A DNA stretch of 64,000 nucleotides. Source: Nitrospirota bacterium (GTDB taxonomy: Bacteria > Nitrospirota > Thermodesulfovibrionia > Thermodesulfovibrionales > UBA6898). The position numbers and the translations under genes are program-made. The notes under the pieces are model-generated. The model made no database searches. It saw only the letters and a list, made by a program, of their open reading frames with translations, and was not told the DNA's origin. Of the stretch, positions 8,612 to 17,568 are shown piece by piece. Location: positions 62,001-126,000 of the forward strand of contig JAJXTV010000001.1 in assembly GCA_021783515.1 (NCBI GenBank). The letters are read 5' to 3'. Numbering within the stretch: position 1 is the stretch's first letter; each line of letters begins with the position of its first letter.

Positions 8612-9637
8612 ATGGACATAATCGTACTGAAGCGAGGCGCCACCGAAGAAGAGATGCGCCACGTAGTCAAGAAACTCGAGAGCCGCGGGCTCAGGGTCAA
8701 CATATCGGCCGGCACCGAGCGGACTATCATCGGCGTCATCGGCGACACCTCGAAGGTGACCGAAGAAGAGGAAGACTCGATCCGCGCCGCCTCGGGAGTA
8801 GAAAACGTCGTCAGGATCCTGAAGCCCTACAAGCTCGCCAGCCGGGAATTCAAGAGGGAAAATACCGAGATAGACGTCCGGGGCGTCTTGATCGGCGGGA
8901 AGAAGATACCGGTCATGGCCGGCCCCTGCGCGGTAGAGAACAAGACGGTGCTCACGGCGATCGCGGAGAAGGTGAAGGCGGGAGGGGCGGCCTTCCTGAG
9001 GGGCGGGGCCTATAAGCCCAGGACGTCGCCCTACTCCTTCCAGGGGCTCGGAGAGGAGGGGCTCGAATACCTTGCCGAGGCGAGGGAGAAATCCGGCCTC
9101 CCGATCGTCACCGAGATCATGGACCCGCGCGACCTCGACGTGATCGTCAGATATGCCGACATCATCCAGATCGGCGCCAGGAACATGCAGAACTTCAGGC
9201 TTCTTCTTGAGGTCGGCTCGGCGCAGAAGCCGGTGCTGCTGAAGAGGGGGCTCTCCTCGACGATCAAGGAATGGCTGATGTCCGCCGAGTACATCATGTC
9301 GAGGGGCAACCACCAGGTGATGCTCTGCGAAAGGGGCATCCGCACCTTCGAGACCGCCACGAGAAACACGCTCGACCTGAGCGCCGTGCCGGTCCTGAAA
9401 CAGCTCACCCACCTGCCGGTGGTAGTAGACCCGAGCCACGGCGTCGGCAAGAGAGACCTCGTTGCGCCGATGACAAAGGCTGCCGTGGCCGCCGGCGCAG
9501 ACGCCCTGATCATCGAGGTGCATACCAATCCCGAGGAGGCTATGTCCGACGGCGATCAGTCGCTGAAGCCGGAGCAGTTCGAGCAGCTGATGCGGGAGCT
9601 TGGGGCGGTCGCCCGGGCAGTCGGAAGGGAAATATAG
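8612..9637 (+). CDS. aroF: 3-deoxy-7-phosphoheptulonate synthase (type I beta)
   Basis: This 341-aa DAHP synthase condenses phosphoenolpyruvate and erythrose-4-phosphate in the first shikimate-pathway step. An N-terminal ferredoxin-like regulatory domain (1-75) precedes the TIM barrel, the architecture of the Thermotoga-type enzyme. Barrel motifs include [40 protein letters not shown] and [15 protein letters not shown] ribosome-binding site lies about 8 bases upstream. It resumes the aromatic operon after the MITE-like element and is 3 bp from tyrA. Confidence 0.96.
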   Translation: MDIIVLKRGATEEEMRHVVKKLESRGLRVNISAGTERTIIGVIGDTSKVTEEEEDSIRAASGVENVVRILKPYKLASREFKRENTEIDVRGVLIGGKKIPVMAGPCAVENKTVLTAIAEKVKAGGAAFLRGGAYKPRTSPYSFQGLGEEGLEYLAEAREKSGLPIVTEIMDPRDLDVIVRYADIIQIGARNMQNFRLLLEVGSAQKPVLLKRGLSSTIKEWLMSAEYIMSRGNHQVMLCERGIRTFETATRNTLDLSAVPVLKQLTHLPVVVDPSHGVGKRDLVAPMTKAAVAAGADALIIEVHTNPEEAMSDGDQSLKPEQFEQLMRELGAVARAVGREI

Positions 9638-9640
9638 CGC

Positions 9641-10495
9641 TTGGCCTTCGATAAGATCACGGTAATGGGAGTCGGGCTGATCGGCGCCTCCTTCGCCCTT
9701 GCGGCGAGGAAGCAGGGTCTCGCCGGCCACATTGCGGGCTTCGGCCGGAGCGAGGATAACCTCCGTAAGGCGAAGGAACGGGGGATCATCGACTCCTATG
9801 ACCTCGATCCGGCTGCGGCATGCCGGGATTCCGATCTTGTCATGCTGTCGACTCCCGTCGGATATTTTACCGAGCTTGCGCGGAAGTGCGCGGGGTCTCT
9901 GAAAGACGGCGCGATCGTCACCGACGCTGGCAGCGTCAAGGGCAGGCTCGTTTCCGAGCTCGAGGCGCTCATGCCGGCCGGCGTCCGCTATGTCGGTGGC
10001 CATCCGATCGCCGGGAGCGAACGCTCCGGCAGTGAAGCGGCTGACGCAGAGCTCTTTAGGGACGCCAAATGCATCCTCACCCCGACGTCCTGCTCGGACA
10101 AAAGAGCGGTCGAGATGGTGGCGGGCATCTGGCGGCGGCTCGGCGCGCAGGTGATAACGATGGACCCTGACGCCCATGACCGGATTTACGCAGCGGTGAG
10201 CCATCTGCCGCATCTGCTCGCCTACGCCATGATCAATGCCGTTGCCGATACAGACCCTGCATACCTTGCATACGGAGGGCAGGGGCTCAAGGACACGACG
10301 AGGATCGCGGCGAGCTCTCCAGAGATGTGGCGGGACATCTGTCTGCTCAACAGGGACAATCTCCTCGATCTGATGCTTGTTTTTCAGAAGCAGCTCGATT
10401 CTCTGGGCCGCCATCTCAGGGCCGGCGATTCCGCCTCCCTCGAAAGGGAGTTCGAACGGGCCCGCGCATTGAGGGAGACACTTGGACAGGGTTGA
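9641..10495 (+). CDS. tyrA: Prephenate dehydrogenase
   Basis: This 284-aa NAD(P)-dependent enzyme oxidatively decarboxylates prephenate to 4-hydroxyphenylpyruvate for tyrosine. The N-terminal Rossmann fold shows GVGLIGASFA, and GGHPIAGSERSGSEAA contains the prephenate-binding histidine region; the C-terminal half is helical. The start is a TTG, the only good choice: the Rossmann strand begins immediately and GGAAGGG lies upstream. It overlaps aroA by 14 bp. No ACT domain is present, so this enzyme probably lacks that type of feedback control. Confidence 0.95.
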   Translation: MAFDKITVMGVGLIGASFALAARKQGLAGHIAGFGRSEDNLRKAKERGIIDSYDLDPAAACRDSDLVMLSTPVGYFTELARKCAGSLKDGAIVTDAGSVKGRLVSELEALMPAGVRYVGGHPIAGSERSGSEAADAELFRDAKCILTPTSCSDKRAVEMVAGIWRRLGAQVITMDPDAHDRIYAAVSHLPHLLAYAMINAVADTDPAYLAYGGQGLKDTTRIAASSPEMWRDICLLNRDNLLDLMLVFQKQLDSLGRHLRAGDSASLEREFERARALRETLGQG

Positions 10496-11771
10496 GATAA
10501 GGCCTGCACGGCATTTCAAAGGAGAGTTTTTTCCGCCCGCCGACAAATCCATTTCGCACCGGGCGGTCATCCTTTCTTCTCTGGCCTCGGGCAGGAGCGT
10601 GGTGAAGAACTTTCTCAGGGCACAGGACACCGAAAGCACTATGAACGCCTTCCGCAGGCTCGGGGTCGGGATCACCGGCGAAGGCGGAACGCTCACGATA
10701 AACGGCAAAGGGCTTCACGGCCTGTCGGAGCCCTCCGACGTCATCGACTGCGGGAACTCCGGCACGACGATACGCCTCATCTCGGGGGTGCTCTCCGGAA
10801 ACCCCTTCTTTTCGGTGCTCACCGGCGACGACTCGCTCAGGAGCAGGCCGATGGCGCGGGTGATCGGACCGCTCGGCATGATGGGCGCGCAGATATCGGC
10901 GAGGTCCGACAACCGCTTTCCGCCGCTCGCCATAAAAGGGGGCGCGCTGCGGCCGCTCCGCTACGAGATGCCCGTTGCGAGCGCGCAGGTGAAATCGTCG
11001 CTCCTTCTTGCCGGGCTGTACTGCGAGGGGGAGACCGAGATCAGCGAACCGACACAGTCCCGCGACCATACCGAGAGGATGCTGCCGGCGCAGGGGGCCG
11101 ACCTGCGCACCGAAGGGCTCCGGGTCTTTGTCAGGGGCGGCAGGGAGCTCTCTCCGATGGAAATGGAGGTGCCGGGGGACTTCTCCTCTGCGGCGTTCTT
11201 TATCGTGGCGGCGCTGCTCGTTCCCGGCTCCGAGATCATTGCGAGAAACGTGGGCATCAACCCCACCCGCACCGGCCTCCTCCGGGCGCTCTCGATGATG
11301 GGGGCGGCGGTCGAGATACAGAATGCCCGGGAGATGTCGGGCGAACCGGTCGCGGACCTCCGTTGCACGTCTCCGGCAGGACTCAAGGCGGTCGGCCTTA
11401 CGGAAGAGATCATCCCCTCTCTGATCGACGAATTCCCCGTCCTCTGCATCGCCGCCGCCCATGCAGAGGGGTTCACGACGATCCGCGGCGCCGGGGAGCT
11501 GCGGGTGAAGGAATCGGACAGGATACGGGCGATGGCCTCGGAGCTGAAAAAGATGGGCGTGAAGGTGGAGGAATATCCCGACGGGATAGGGATACAGGGC
11601 GCGGCGGGACTGAAAGGGGCCGAGGTCGACAGCCACGGCGATCACAGGATCGCGATGGCGATGGCGGTAGGCGCGCTCGCGGCGGAAGGGGTGACGACGA
11701 TCCGCAATGCATCGGCCGTCGGCATATCGTTCCCGTCGTTCTTTGATACCCTTGCGAGGCTGTCGTCATAG
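10482..11771 (+). CDS. aroA: 3-phosphoshikimate 1-carboxyvinyltransferase (EPSP synthase)
   Basis: This 429-aa enzyme adds the enolpyruvyl group of PEP to shikimate-3-phosphate, the sixth shikimate step. Motifs include PADKSISHRA near the N-terminus, DCGNSGTTIRL for PEP binding, SAQVKSSLLLAGL, and the C-terminal KESDRI and DSHGDHRIAMA. The start is a TTG inside tyrA, with GAGGGAG just before it, which indicates translational coupling. The length is normal for the family. Confidence 0.96.
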   Translation: MDRVEIRPARHFKGEFFPPADKSISHRAVILSSLASGRSVVKNFLRAQDTESTMNAFRRLGVGITGEGGTLTINGKGLHGLSEPSDVIDCGNSGTTIRLISGVLSGNPFFSVLTGDDSLRSRPMARVIGPLGMMGAQISARSDNRFPPLAIKGGALRPLRYEMPVASAQVKSSLLLAGLYCEGETEISEPTQSRDHTERMLPAQGADLRTEGLRVFVRGGRELSPMEMEVPGDFSSAAFFIVAALLVPGSEIIARNVGINPTRTGLLRALSMMGAAVEIQNAREMSGEPVADLRCTSPAGLKAVGLTEEIIPSLIDEFPVLCIAAAHAEGFTTIRGAGELRVKESDRIRAMASELKKMGVKVEEYPDGIGIQGAAGLKGAEVDSHGDHRIAMAMAVGALAAEGVTTIRNASAVGISFPSFFDTLARLSS

Positions 11772-11776
11772 GAAAA

Positions 11777-12424
11777 GTGATCGCGATAGACGGCCCCTCG
11801 GGGTCCGGCAAGAGCACGATGGCGAAACTGGTCGCCGGAGAGCTCGGATACGCATACCTCGACACGGGCGCGCTCTACCGTGCGACGGCCCTCGGCCTTG
11901 TGAGACTCGGTCTTCATGAAGACGCCTCGGACGAAGAGATCGCCGCCGCCCTCGAAAAGACGGCCGTTGCCTTCGCTGACGGCAGGGTGCTGCTGAACGG
12001 CAGCGACGTGTCCGGGGAGATCCGCCTGCCCGAGTCCGGCCACTATGCCTCTGTCTTCTCGGCGCGTCCGCCGGTGCGCCGCTACCTGCTCGGGATCCAG
12101 AGGGAGGCCGCCCGCGACGCAGACCTCGTCGCAGAGGGACGGGACATGACGACGGTCGTTTTCCCGGGGGCCTACCGCAAGATCTATCTCGATGCGTCGG
12201 TTGATGAACGGACGAGGAGGCGGACGGAGGAGCTCCTCGCGAAGGGCTTTTCCCTCAACGCCGAGAAGATACGCAGAGAAATCATCGAGCGGGACGAGCG
12301 GGACTCAGGAAGGAAGATCGCTCCGCTGCGACGGGCGGAGGACGCGGCATACATCAATTCGACCGGGCTTTCAAAGGAGGAAGTGCTCCTCCTCATCCTG
12401 AACGTGGTCCGGTCCGGTGAATAA
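11777..12424 (+). CDS. cmk: Cytidylate kinase
   Basis: This 215-aa kinase phosphorylates CMP and dCMP. The P-loop GPSGSGKST spans residues 5-13, followed by YLDTGALYR, the CMP-binding GRDMTTVVFP and the lid-type DERTRRR. It starts with GTG 5 bp after the aroA stop. An aroA-cmk-rpsA order is widespread in bacteria. Confidence 0.95.
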   Translation: MIAIDGPSGSGKSTMAKLVAGELGYAYLDTGALYRATALGLVRLGLHEDASDEEIAAALEKTAVAFADGRVLLNGSDVSGEIRLPESGHYASVFSARPPVRRYLLGIQREAARDADLVAEGRDMTTVVFPGAYRKIYLDASVDERTRRRTEELLAKGFSLNAEKIRREIIERDERDSGRKIAPLRRAEDAAYINSTGLSKEEVLLLILNVVRSGE

Positions 12425-12478
12425 CGGCCGGACCGAAAAAGCGGCGGCAAAAAAACGAAAGTGCGCTAAAATACTACT

Positions 12479-13396
12479 ATGGCTGCCATAAAGAGGGAGA
12501 AAAAACAAAAGAGCAAAGCGGCGACTTCCCGGAAAGGGCCTGAGATCAAGACCGCCCGGAGGGCGGGGTTCTGTTTCGGCGTGAAGCGGGCGCTCGACAT
12601 CACGTTCGATATCGCCGGGAAAGACACGCGGGGCGTATTTACCCTCGGCCCGATCATCCATAACCCCCAGGTGATCGAAAAACTCAGGGAAAAGGGCATC
12701 CTCTCGATCGAGCCGGACGATATCGGCCGGAAAAAGATCAGAGACCTGATCATCCGGACGCATGGCATACCCAGAGAGCTCTATGATAATATATCGGCCG
12801 GCGGCTACAGGGTCATCGACGCCACCTGCCCCTTCGTGAAAAAGGCGCAACATTATGCTAAACTTCTTAAGGAAAACGGTTATCAGGTGGTAATACTCGG
12901 CGACCGGGACCATCCCGAAGTGAGGGGACTGATGAGTTACGCGGGCGACGACGTCATCGTCGTGAGCGAGCATTCCCCGCTCGAAGGTCTCAGGTCGAAG
13001 GTGGGGCTTGTCGTCCAGACGACCCAATCGGTCGAGGCGCTGAAGAAAGTCCTTTCGCGGATCATCGAAAAGGCCAAGGAGGTGAAGGTCTATAACACGA
13101 TCTGCAACTCCACAGCGCTGAGGCTGAAGGAGACTGAGGATATGGCGCGCAAGGCGGACGTGATGATCGTCGTCGGGGGCAAGAACAGCGCCAACACCAC
13201 GCAACTTGCGAACCTTTGCAAGGGCCTGTCGGTCGAGACGCACCACATCGAGACCGCCGCCGAGATACGCGACGAGTGGCTCGAGGGCGCCAGGCAGGTG
13301 GGTATCACCGCCGGCGCTTCAACGCCCGACTGGCTCATTAGGGAAGTAGAGAAGAGAATCAGAGATAGAGGAGGGAAATCCGGTAATGGATATTAA
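12479..13396 (+). CDS. ispH: 4-hydroxy-3-methylbut-2-enyl diphosphate reductase
   Basis: This 305-aa iron-sulfur enzyme performs the last step of the MEP isoprenoid pathway, making IPP and DMAPP from HMBPP. The three cluster-binding cysteines are C32 (AGFCFGVKRA), C117 (DATCPF) and C209 (TICNS). The diphosphate-binding histidine motif IHNPQ near residue 60 and TTQSVEAL are also present. About 20 lysine-rich residues precede the core. TAAAAT at 12467-12472 lies 6 bases before the ATG, so an internal promoter giving a near-leaderless transcript is possible. It overlaps rpsA by 11 bp. Confidence 0.96.
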   Translation: MAAIKREKKQKSKAATSRKGPEIKTARRAGFCFGVKRALDITFDIAGKDTRGVFTLGPIIHNPQVIEKLREKGILSIEPDDIGRKKIRDLIIRTHGIPRELYDNISAGGYRVIDATCPFVKKAQHYAKLLKENGYQVVILGDRDHPEVRGLMSYAGDDVIVVSEHSPLEGLRSKVGLVVQTTQSVEALKKVLSRIIEKAKEVKVYNTICNSTALRLKETEDMARKADVMIVVGGKNSANTTQLANLCKGLSVETHHIETAAEIRDEWLEGARQVGITAGASTPDWLIREVEKRIRDRGGKSGNGY

Positions 13397-14966
13397 CAAC
13401 AACGAGATGGAGAGGCTCTACGCCGAATCTTTCCACAGCATCGAGGAAGGGGCGATACTGTCCGGGAAGGTGGTGTCGGTCAAGTCCGACGGCGTCATCG
13501 TCGATATCGGATATAAGTCCGAAGGGGTCATCCGGATCGAGGAATTTACCGAAGAGGAACTCCGCAGTCTGAAGCCCGGCAGCCCGATCGAGGTCTATGT
13601 CGTGAACATGAGAGACTCCGAAGGGGTTCTCAGCCTCTCGAAAGAGCGCGCATCCAAGATCAAGGTATGGGACGTCCTCGAAAAAGCGGCGCAGGAAGGC
13701 ACCGCGGTCGAAGGGGTCGTGACCGAAAGGACCAAGGGCGGACTGACCGTCGACGTCGGGGGCGTTAAGGCATTTCTGCCGGGGTCCCAGATCGACATCA
13801 AGATCACGAAAGACATGGACGGTCTCCTGGGCCGCAAGATGCTGTTCAGGGTGCTCAAGATAAACAACAAGCGGTCGAACGTGATCGTCTCCCGCCGCGC
13901 CATCCTCGAAGACGAGCGGGCAAAGAAGAAGGGCGAAACGATCGGACGGATCAAGGAAGGCGCGGTGATGGAAGGGACGGTAAAGAATATCACCGACTAC
14001 GGCGTCTTCGTCGACCTCGGCGGAATCGACGGCCTCCTCCATATATCCGACATCTCCTGGGGGAGGATCACCCATCCCTCCGAATTCTTCGCGATAGGCG
14101 ACACCATCGAGGTAGTCGTCCTTAAATATGACCAGACGAGCGAGAGGATTACCCTCGGCTACAAGCAGAGACAGACCGATCCCTGGTCGAACGTCCTCGA
14201 AAAATATCCGGTCGGCGCCACCGTGAAGGGAAAGGTCGTCAGCATCACCGACTACGGAGCGTTCATCGAACTCGAGGAGGGACTCGAAGGGCTCGTGCAT
14301 ATCTCGGAGATAGACTGGGCGCCGAAGCCGAAGCACCCCTCCAAGTATCTGTCGATCGGGGAGACGGTCGAGGCGCTCGTGCTGAAGGTCGACCCGGTGG
14401 AGAGAAAGCTTTCTCTCAGCGTCAAGCAGTGCAAGCCGAGCCCCTGGGAGCTGATCAAGGATAATTACACCGTCGGCCAGAGGATTTCCGGCAAGGTGAA
14501 GAGTCTCACCGATTTCGGGGCCTTTGTCGGACTGCCGGAGGGCGTCGACGGCCTCATCCATATCTCCGACCTCTCCTGGACAAAGCACGTCAAACATCCC
14601 TCCGAGGTCCTCAAGAAAGGGCAGAAGGTGGAAGCGATCGTCCTGGCGGTCGATCCCGAAAACGAGAAGATGTCGCTTGGGCTCAAACAGCTCGAACAGG
14701 ACCCCTGGGTCGAGACGATACCCTCACGGTTCAGGCTCGGCGACGTGATGCAGGGAACGGTGCTGAGAGTGACCGACTTCGGGATATTTCTGGAACTCGA
14801 AGGCGGGGTCGAGGGCCTCGTATATTCCTCCGAAGTGGTGCAGCCCTTCGCAGAAGAGGGGCAGCTTCAGGAAGGGAACACGGTCGTCGCCCGGATAATC
14901 AAGATAGACCTCGATGAGAGAAAGATCGGGCTCAGCATGAAAAACGTCAAAAGGACGGATGAATGA
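13386..14966 (+). CDS. rpsA: 30S ribosomal protein S1
   Basis: This 526-aa protein has six S1 RNA-binding repeats spaced about 85 residues apart, beginning at roughly residues 20, 105, 190, 275, 362 and 449. The last four carry the strong TDYG/TDFG and GL(V/L/I)HIS-type motifs; the first two are more divergent, as usual for the ribosome-docking repeats. S1 helps recruit mRNA to the 30S subunit. A GGAGGG ribosome-binding site lies in the end of ispH. The gene overlaps sppA as ATGA. Confidence 0.96.
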   Translation: MDINNNEMERLYAESFHSIEEGAILSGKVVSVKSDGVIVDIGYKSEGVIRIEEFTEEELRSLKPGSPIEVYVVNMRDSEGVLSLSKERASKIKVWDVLEKAAQEGTAVEGVVTERTKGGLTVDVGGVKAFLPGSQIDIKITKDMDGLLGRKMLFRVLKINNKRSNVIVSRRAILEDERAKKKGETIGRIKEGAVMEGTVKNITDYGVFVDLGGIDGLLHISDISWGRITHPSEFFAIGDTIEVVVLKYDQTSERITLGYKQRQTDPWSNVLEKYPVGATVKGKVVSITDYGAFIELEEGLEGLVHISEIDWAPKPKHPSKYLSIGETVEALVLKVDPVERKLSLSVKQCKPSPWELIKDNYTVGQRISGKVKSLTDFGAFVGLPEGVDGLIHISDLSWTKHVKHPSEVLKKGQKVEAIVLAVDPENEKMSLGLKQLEQDPWVETIPSRFRLGDVMQGTVLRVTDFGIFLELEGGVEGLVYSSEVVQPFAEEGQLQEGNTVVARIIKIDLDERKIGLSMKNVKRTDE

Positions 14967-15811
14967 AGAAGCTCTGCGTCGTCATCGGCGCGCTCATCCT
15001 CGTGCTTGTCGCGATCAGTCTTGTCCTCACGCTCTTCGAGAAGAACATTCCCCTGAAGGACAGGATCGCCCTCGTCCGGATCGAAGGTCCGATACTCGAT
15101 TCGCAAAATGCCGTCGATGAGATAAAAGATTACGGGAAAGACAGCTCGGTCAAGGCGATACTCCTCAGGATCGACAGCCCCGGAGGCGCCGTGGCGCCCT
15201 CGCAGGAGATCTACTCCGAGGTAAAGAAGGTGGCGGCCAGGAAGCCGGTCGTGGTCTCGATGGGGTCGGTGGCGGCGTCAGGCGGCTACTATATCGCCTG
15301 CCCGGCCACCCGGATAGTCGCGAACCCCGGGACGCTGACCGGATCGATCGGCGTGATCATGGAGATACCGAACATCGAGGGCCTTCTGAACAAGATCGGC
15401 GTCAAGACCGAGGTTATCAAGAGCGGGAAGAACAAGGACATCGGCTCCATGTTCCGCGCGATGAAGCCACAGGAGCGGCAACTCCTGCAGGGAGTCATGG
15501 ACAACGTGCATGAGCAGTTCATCAGGGCGGTCGCCGAAGGCAGGAAGATGAAGACAGAAGACGTCAGGGCGATCGCCGACGGCAGGATATTCACCGGCGA
15601 ACAGGCGGTCGGAGAAGGGCTCGTGAACGAGCTCGGGACGCTCGAGGACGCGACAAGGGTCGCCGCAAAACTTGCGGGGATCAAGGGCGAGCCCGAGATC
15701 GTCACAAAGAAAGACAAATTCTCCTTTGTCGATATCCTGAGAAACAAATTCCCGAAGGAAATCCTGGACGTGTTTCCGACAGTAAAGATAAAATATCTCT
15801 TTGCACCGTAA
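14963..15811 (+). CDS. sppA: Signal peptide peptidase SppA
   Basis: This 282-aa membrane-bound serine protease degrades signal peptide remnants. It has an N-terminal membrane anchor (residues 3-23), the nucleophile S106 (VAASGGYY) and the general base K158 in the KSGKNKDIG motif, 52 residues apart as in the short Bacillus-type enzyme. It is the short single-domain form. It is coupled to rpsA by a 4-bp overlap and followed after 9 bp by the HU/IHF gene. Confidence 0.94.
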   Translation: MKKLCVVIGALILVLVAISLVLTLFEKNIPLKDRIALVRIEGPILDSQNAVDEIKDYGKDSSVKAILLRIDSPGGAVAPSQEIYSEVKKVAARKPVVVSMGSVAASGGYYIACPATRIVANPGTLTGSIGVIMEIPNIEGLLNKIGVKTEVIKSGKNKDIGSMFRAMKPQERQLLQGVMDNVHEQFIRAVAEGRKMKTEDVRAIADGRIFTGEQAVGEGLVNELGTLEDATRVAAKLAGIKGEPEIVTKKDKFSFVDILRNKFPKEILDVFPTVKIKYLFAP

Positions 15812-15820
15812 GGAGGTCGT

Positions 15821-16105
15821 ATGACAAAATCGGTTCTTATCGAAAAGGTCGCGGAAAAAGTCGAGGGGCTTACGAGAAACCAGACGGAGATCGTCGTCGA
15901 CACGGTGTTTGACAGCATCAAAAAGGCCCTGATGTCGGGTGACAAGATAGAGATCAGGGGCTTCGGCAACTTCCGGCTCAAGACGAGGAACCCACGCAAG
16001 GCGAGGAACCCCAAGACCGGCGAGGCCGTCGAAGTTCCGGGCAAGAAGGTCCTCTACTTCAAGGTCGGCAAGGCCCTCAAGGAAGAACTGAACAAACAGC
16101 AGTAA
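15821..16105 (+). CDS. HU/IHF-family nucleoid protein
   Basis: This 94-aa DNA-bending protein has the full bacterial histone-like fold. The flank motif GDKIEIRGFGNF and the DNA-binding arm RNPRKARNPKTGE with the arm-tip proline are intact. The sequence is closer to IHF-type than to classical HU, but the two cannot be separated reliably by eye. The ribosome-binding site AAGGAGG lies 5 bases before the ATG. It is the last gene of the operon, followed directly by a terminator. Confidence 0.95.
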   Translation: MTKSVLIEKVAEKVEGLTRNQTEIVVDTVFDSIKKALMSGDKIEIRGFGNFRLKTRNPRKARNPKTGEAVEVPGKKVLYFKVGKALKEELNKQQ

Positions 16106-16126
16106 GAGTCGTCTTCGCACATCCGG

Positions 16127-16153
16127 AAGGGCGGGCATGGTCCGCCCTTTTTT
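16127..16153 (+). terminator. Intrinsic terminator after the HU/IHF gene
   Basis: An 8-bp stem, AAGGGCGG (16127-16134) with CCGCCCTT (16142-16149), encloses a 7-base loop and runs into a stretch of T residues to 16153. It ends the long pheA-to-HU operon. Confidence 0.9.
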
Positions 16154-16187
16154 GTTCCCGGCGGCCGAAGATCTTCTCGCCGCGCCT

Positions 16188-16931
16188 TCAGCGCTTCCGT
16201 TCTTTCAGCAGCAGCCTCGCCCACGAAATCCCCAGGCCGTAGGTCGCATAGGTCATCGCAATGCCGGCAAGAAAAGACACCGCGACGACCGAGACATCGA
16301 GCGGTCCTGCGCCGGAGGCAGCCAGAGACTTCGCAAGCTTGAAAAGATCGTCGCTCCTCCAGCGGTCGGGCCCCACGGGGACGAGTAAAGAGGCGCTCCG
16401 CGATACCACGATGGACCCCATTTCGTAATAATCTCCCGGCAGCGAGATGAAAGGGGCATAGGCGAGCGGCATCGCGAGCCCAAACCTGACGCTCCTCCGG
16501 AGCGGGGACAACCCGGGAGAGCCGGAAGATTTCAGGAGGGGAATGCCGACCAGGACCGTGAGCGTAAAAGGCATCAGGTCGGTAAGCAGATAGGTCACGT
16601 CGCTGCCGTTGGTGCTGAAGCCGCTCAGCCTGCCTGCATATTCGGACCCGACCGAGACGAAGGGAAATATCCGTTTCAGCAGCGCCGCCCCATAGATCGC
16701 GGAAATGTCGAGTCTCGTCACCTCTCCGCCTCCCAGGACGCATCCGAAGGCATGCAGCAGCTCATGCGCCGGCACATAGATCCACCACGAAACGGCCGAC
16801 CAGAAGAGAATCACCAGGGCATTCGCCGGCTTCCCGTCGGCCAGGCAGGCCTCCATACCGGAGAGGAAATCGCGCGCCGGCGCTGCGACCCATCCGGCCG
16901 GAGCGGGCGACGCCTCCCCGGAGCGAGTCAT
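16188..16931 (-). CDS. Membrane protein with HExxH motif
   Basis: This 247-aa protein has about four to five hydrophobic segments. At the end of the first lies H56-E57-L58-L59-H60 (VPAHELLHAFG), a zinc-metalloprotease-like motif in a membrane context, as in M50 or DUF3267-type proteins. No second classical M50 motif (NxxPxxxLDG) is visible, so protease activity is unproven. The ATG directly abuts the stop of the YdcF-like gene upstream, so it is the last gene of the rhamnose-module operon. The substrate is unknown. Confidence 0.6.
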   Translation of the reverse strand: MTRSGEASPAPAGWVAAPARDFLSGMEACLADGKPANALVILFWSAVSWWIYVPAHELLHAFGCVLGGGEVTRLDISAIYGAALLKRIFPFVSVGSEYAGRLSGFSTNGSDVTYLLTDLMPFTLTVLVGIPLLKSSGSPGLSPLRRSVRFGLAMPLAYAPFISLPGDYYEMGSIVVSRSASLLVPVGPDRWRSDDLFKLAKSLAASGAGPLDVSVVAVSFLAGIAMTYATYGLGISWARLLLKERKR

Positions 16932-17564
16932 CTAGGCCCCTCCTTTCGCCGCCTGAGAGGTCGCGCCGTTCCGCATGCCGAAGACCCAGAGCCTGATAAG
17001 CTTCCCGAATTCGCTCAGCACGGTGTCCCTGTCCCGTCCCCTCATCCACCAGCCGCCGAAACGGAACCAGCTCTTGTCGGCCGGTGCGCTGACGATCCTG
17101 ACATCCGGCACCAGTCGCCGGAAATAGAGCAATGCCCTCTTGCTGTGATACGGAGAAGTGACGAGGATCAAGGAACGGTACCCCCGCTTCTTCACGATAT
17201 CCCCCGTTTCCCTGGCATCCTCCTCGGTCGACATGGAGCGGTCGGCAAGCAAAATATCCTTCCCGGATACTCCCAGCGCCTCGGCCTGCTCCTTCATCAT
17301 CCCGGCGAGGGTATGCGTCCCCACCACGGGGCCTCCGGTCAGGATGATCCGGTCCTTCCTCGCCCATCCTTCCTTGAAGAGCTTCACCCCATATTCGACG
17401 CGTTCTGTCTGCTCACCCCCGAGGACCACGATTACGTCGGCCGGTTTCAGCTCGTCCTTTGCATACAGATATCGGCCGGCCTTTTCAAGAAGAAACCCGT
17501 GGCCGAAGTAAACGGCCCCCGCAAGGACGAAGAACAGGATGAGCAGTTTGATGCAGCGGAACAT
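16932..17564 (-). CDS. YdcF/SanA-like DUF218 protein
   Basis: This 210-aa protein has one N-terminal membrane helix (residues 4-24) and a DUF218 domain beginning ADVIVVLGGE, with LTGG, SMSTEEDA and SPYHSKRAL as the usual conserved blocks. Family members are implicated in envelope integrity and polysaccharide or lipid-carrier steps. I placed the start at the ATG 4 bases after the rfbD stop because the membrane helix begins there; a longer frame reaches into rfbD. Its place in the rhamnose operon fits an envelope role. Confidence 0.8.
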   Translation of the reverse strand: MFRCIKLLILFFVLAGAVYFGHGFLLEKAGRYLYAKDELKPADVIVVLGGEQTERVEYGVKLFKEGWARKDRIILTGGPVVGTHTLAGMMKEQAEALGVSGKDILLADRSMSTEEDARETGDIVKKRGYRSLILVTSPYHSKRALLYFRRLVPDVRIVSAPADKSWFRFGGWWMRGRDRDTVLSEFGKLIRLWVFGMRNGATSQAAKGGA

Positions 17565-17568
17565 ATGG

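Noticed and set aside
8546-10708. 720-codon minus-strand frame opposite aroF and tyrA
   Set aside because: It spans two certain genes, shows no protein-like motifs, and is the usual antisense openness of a high-GC genome.
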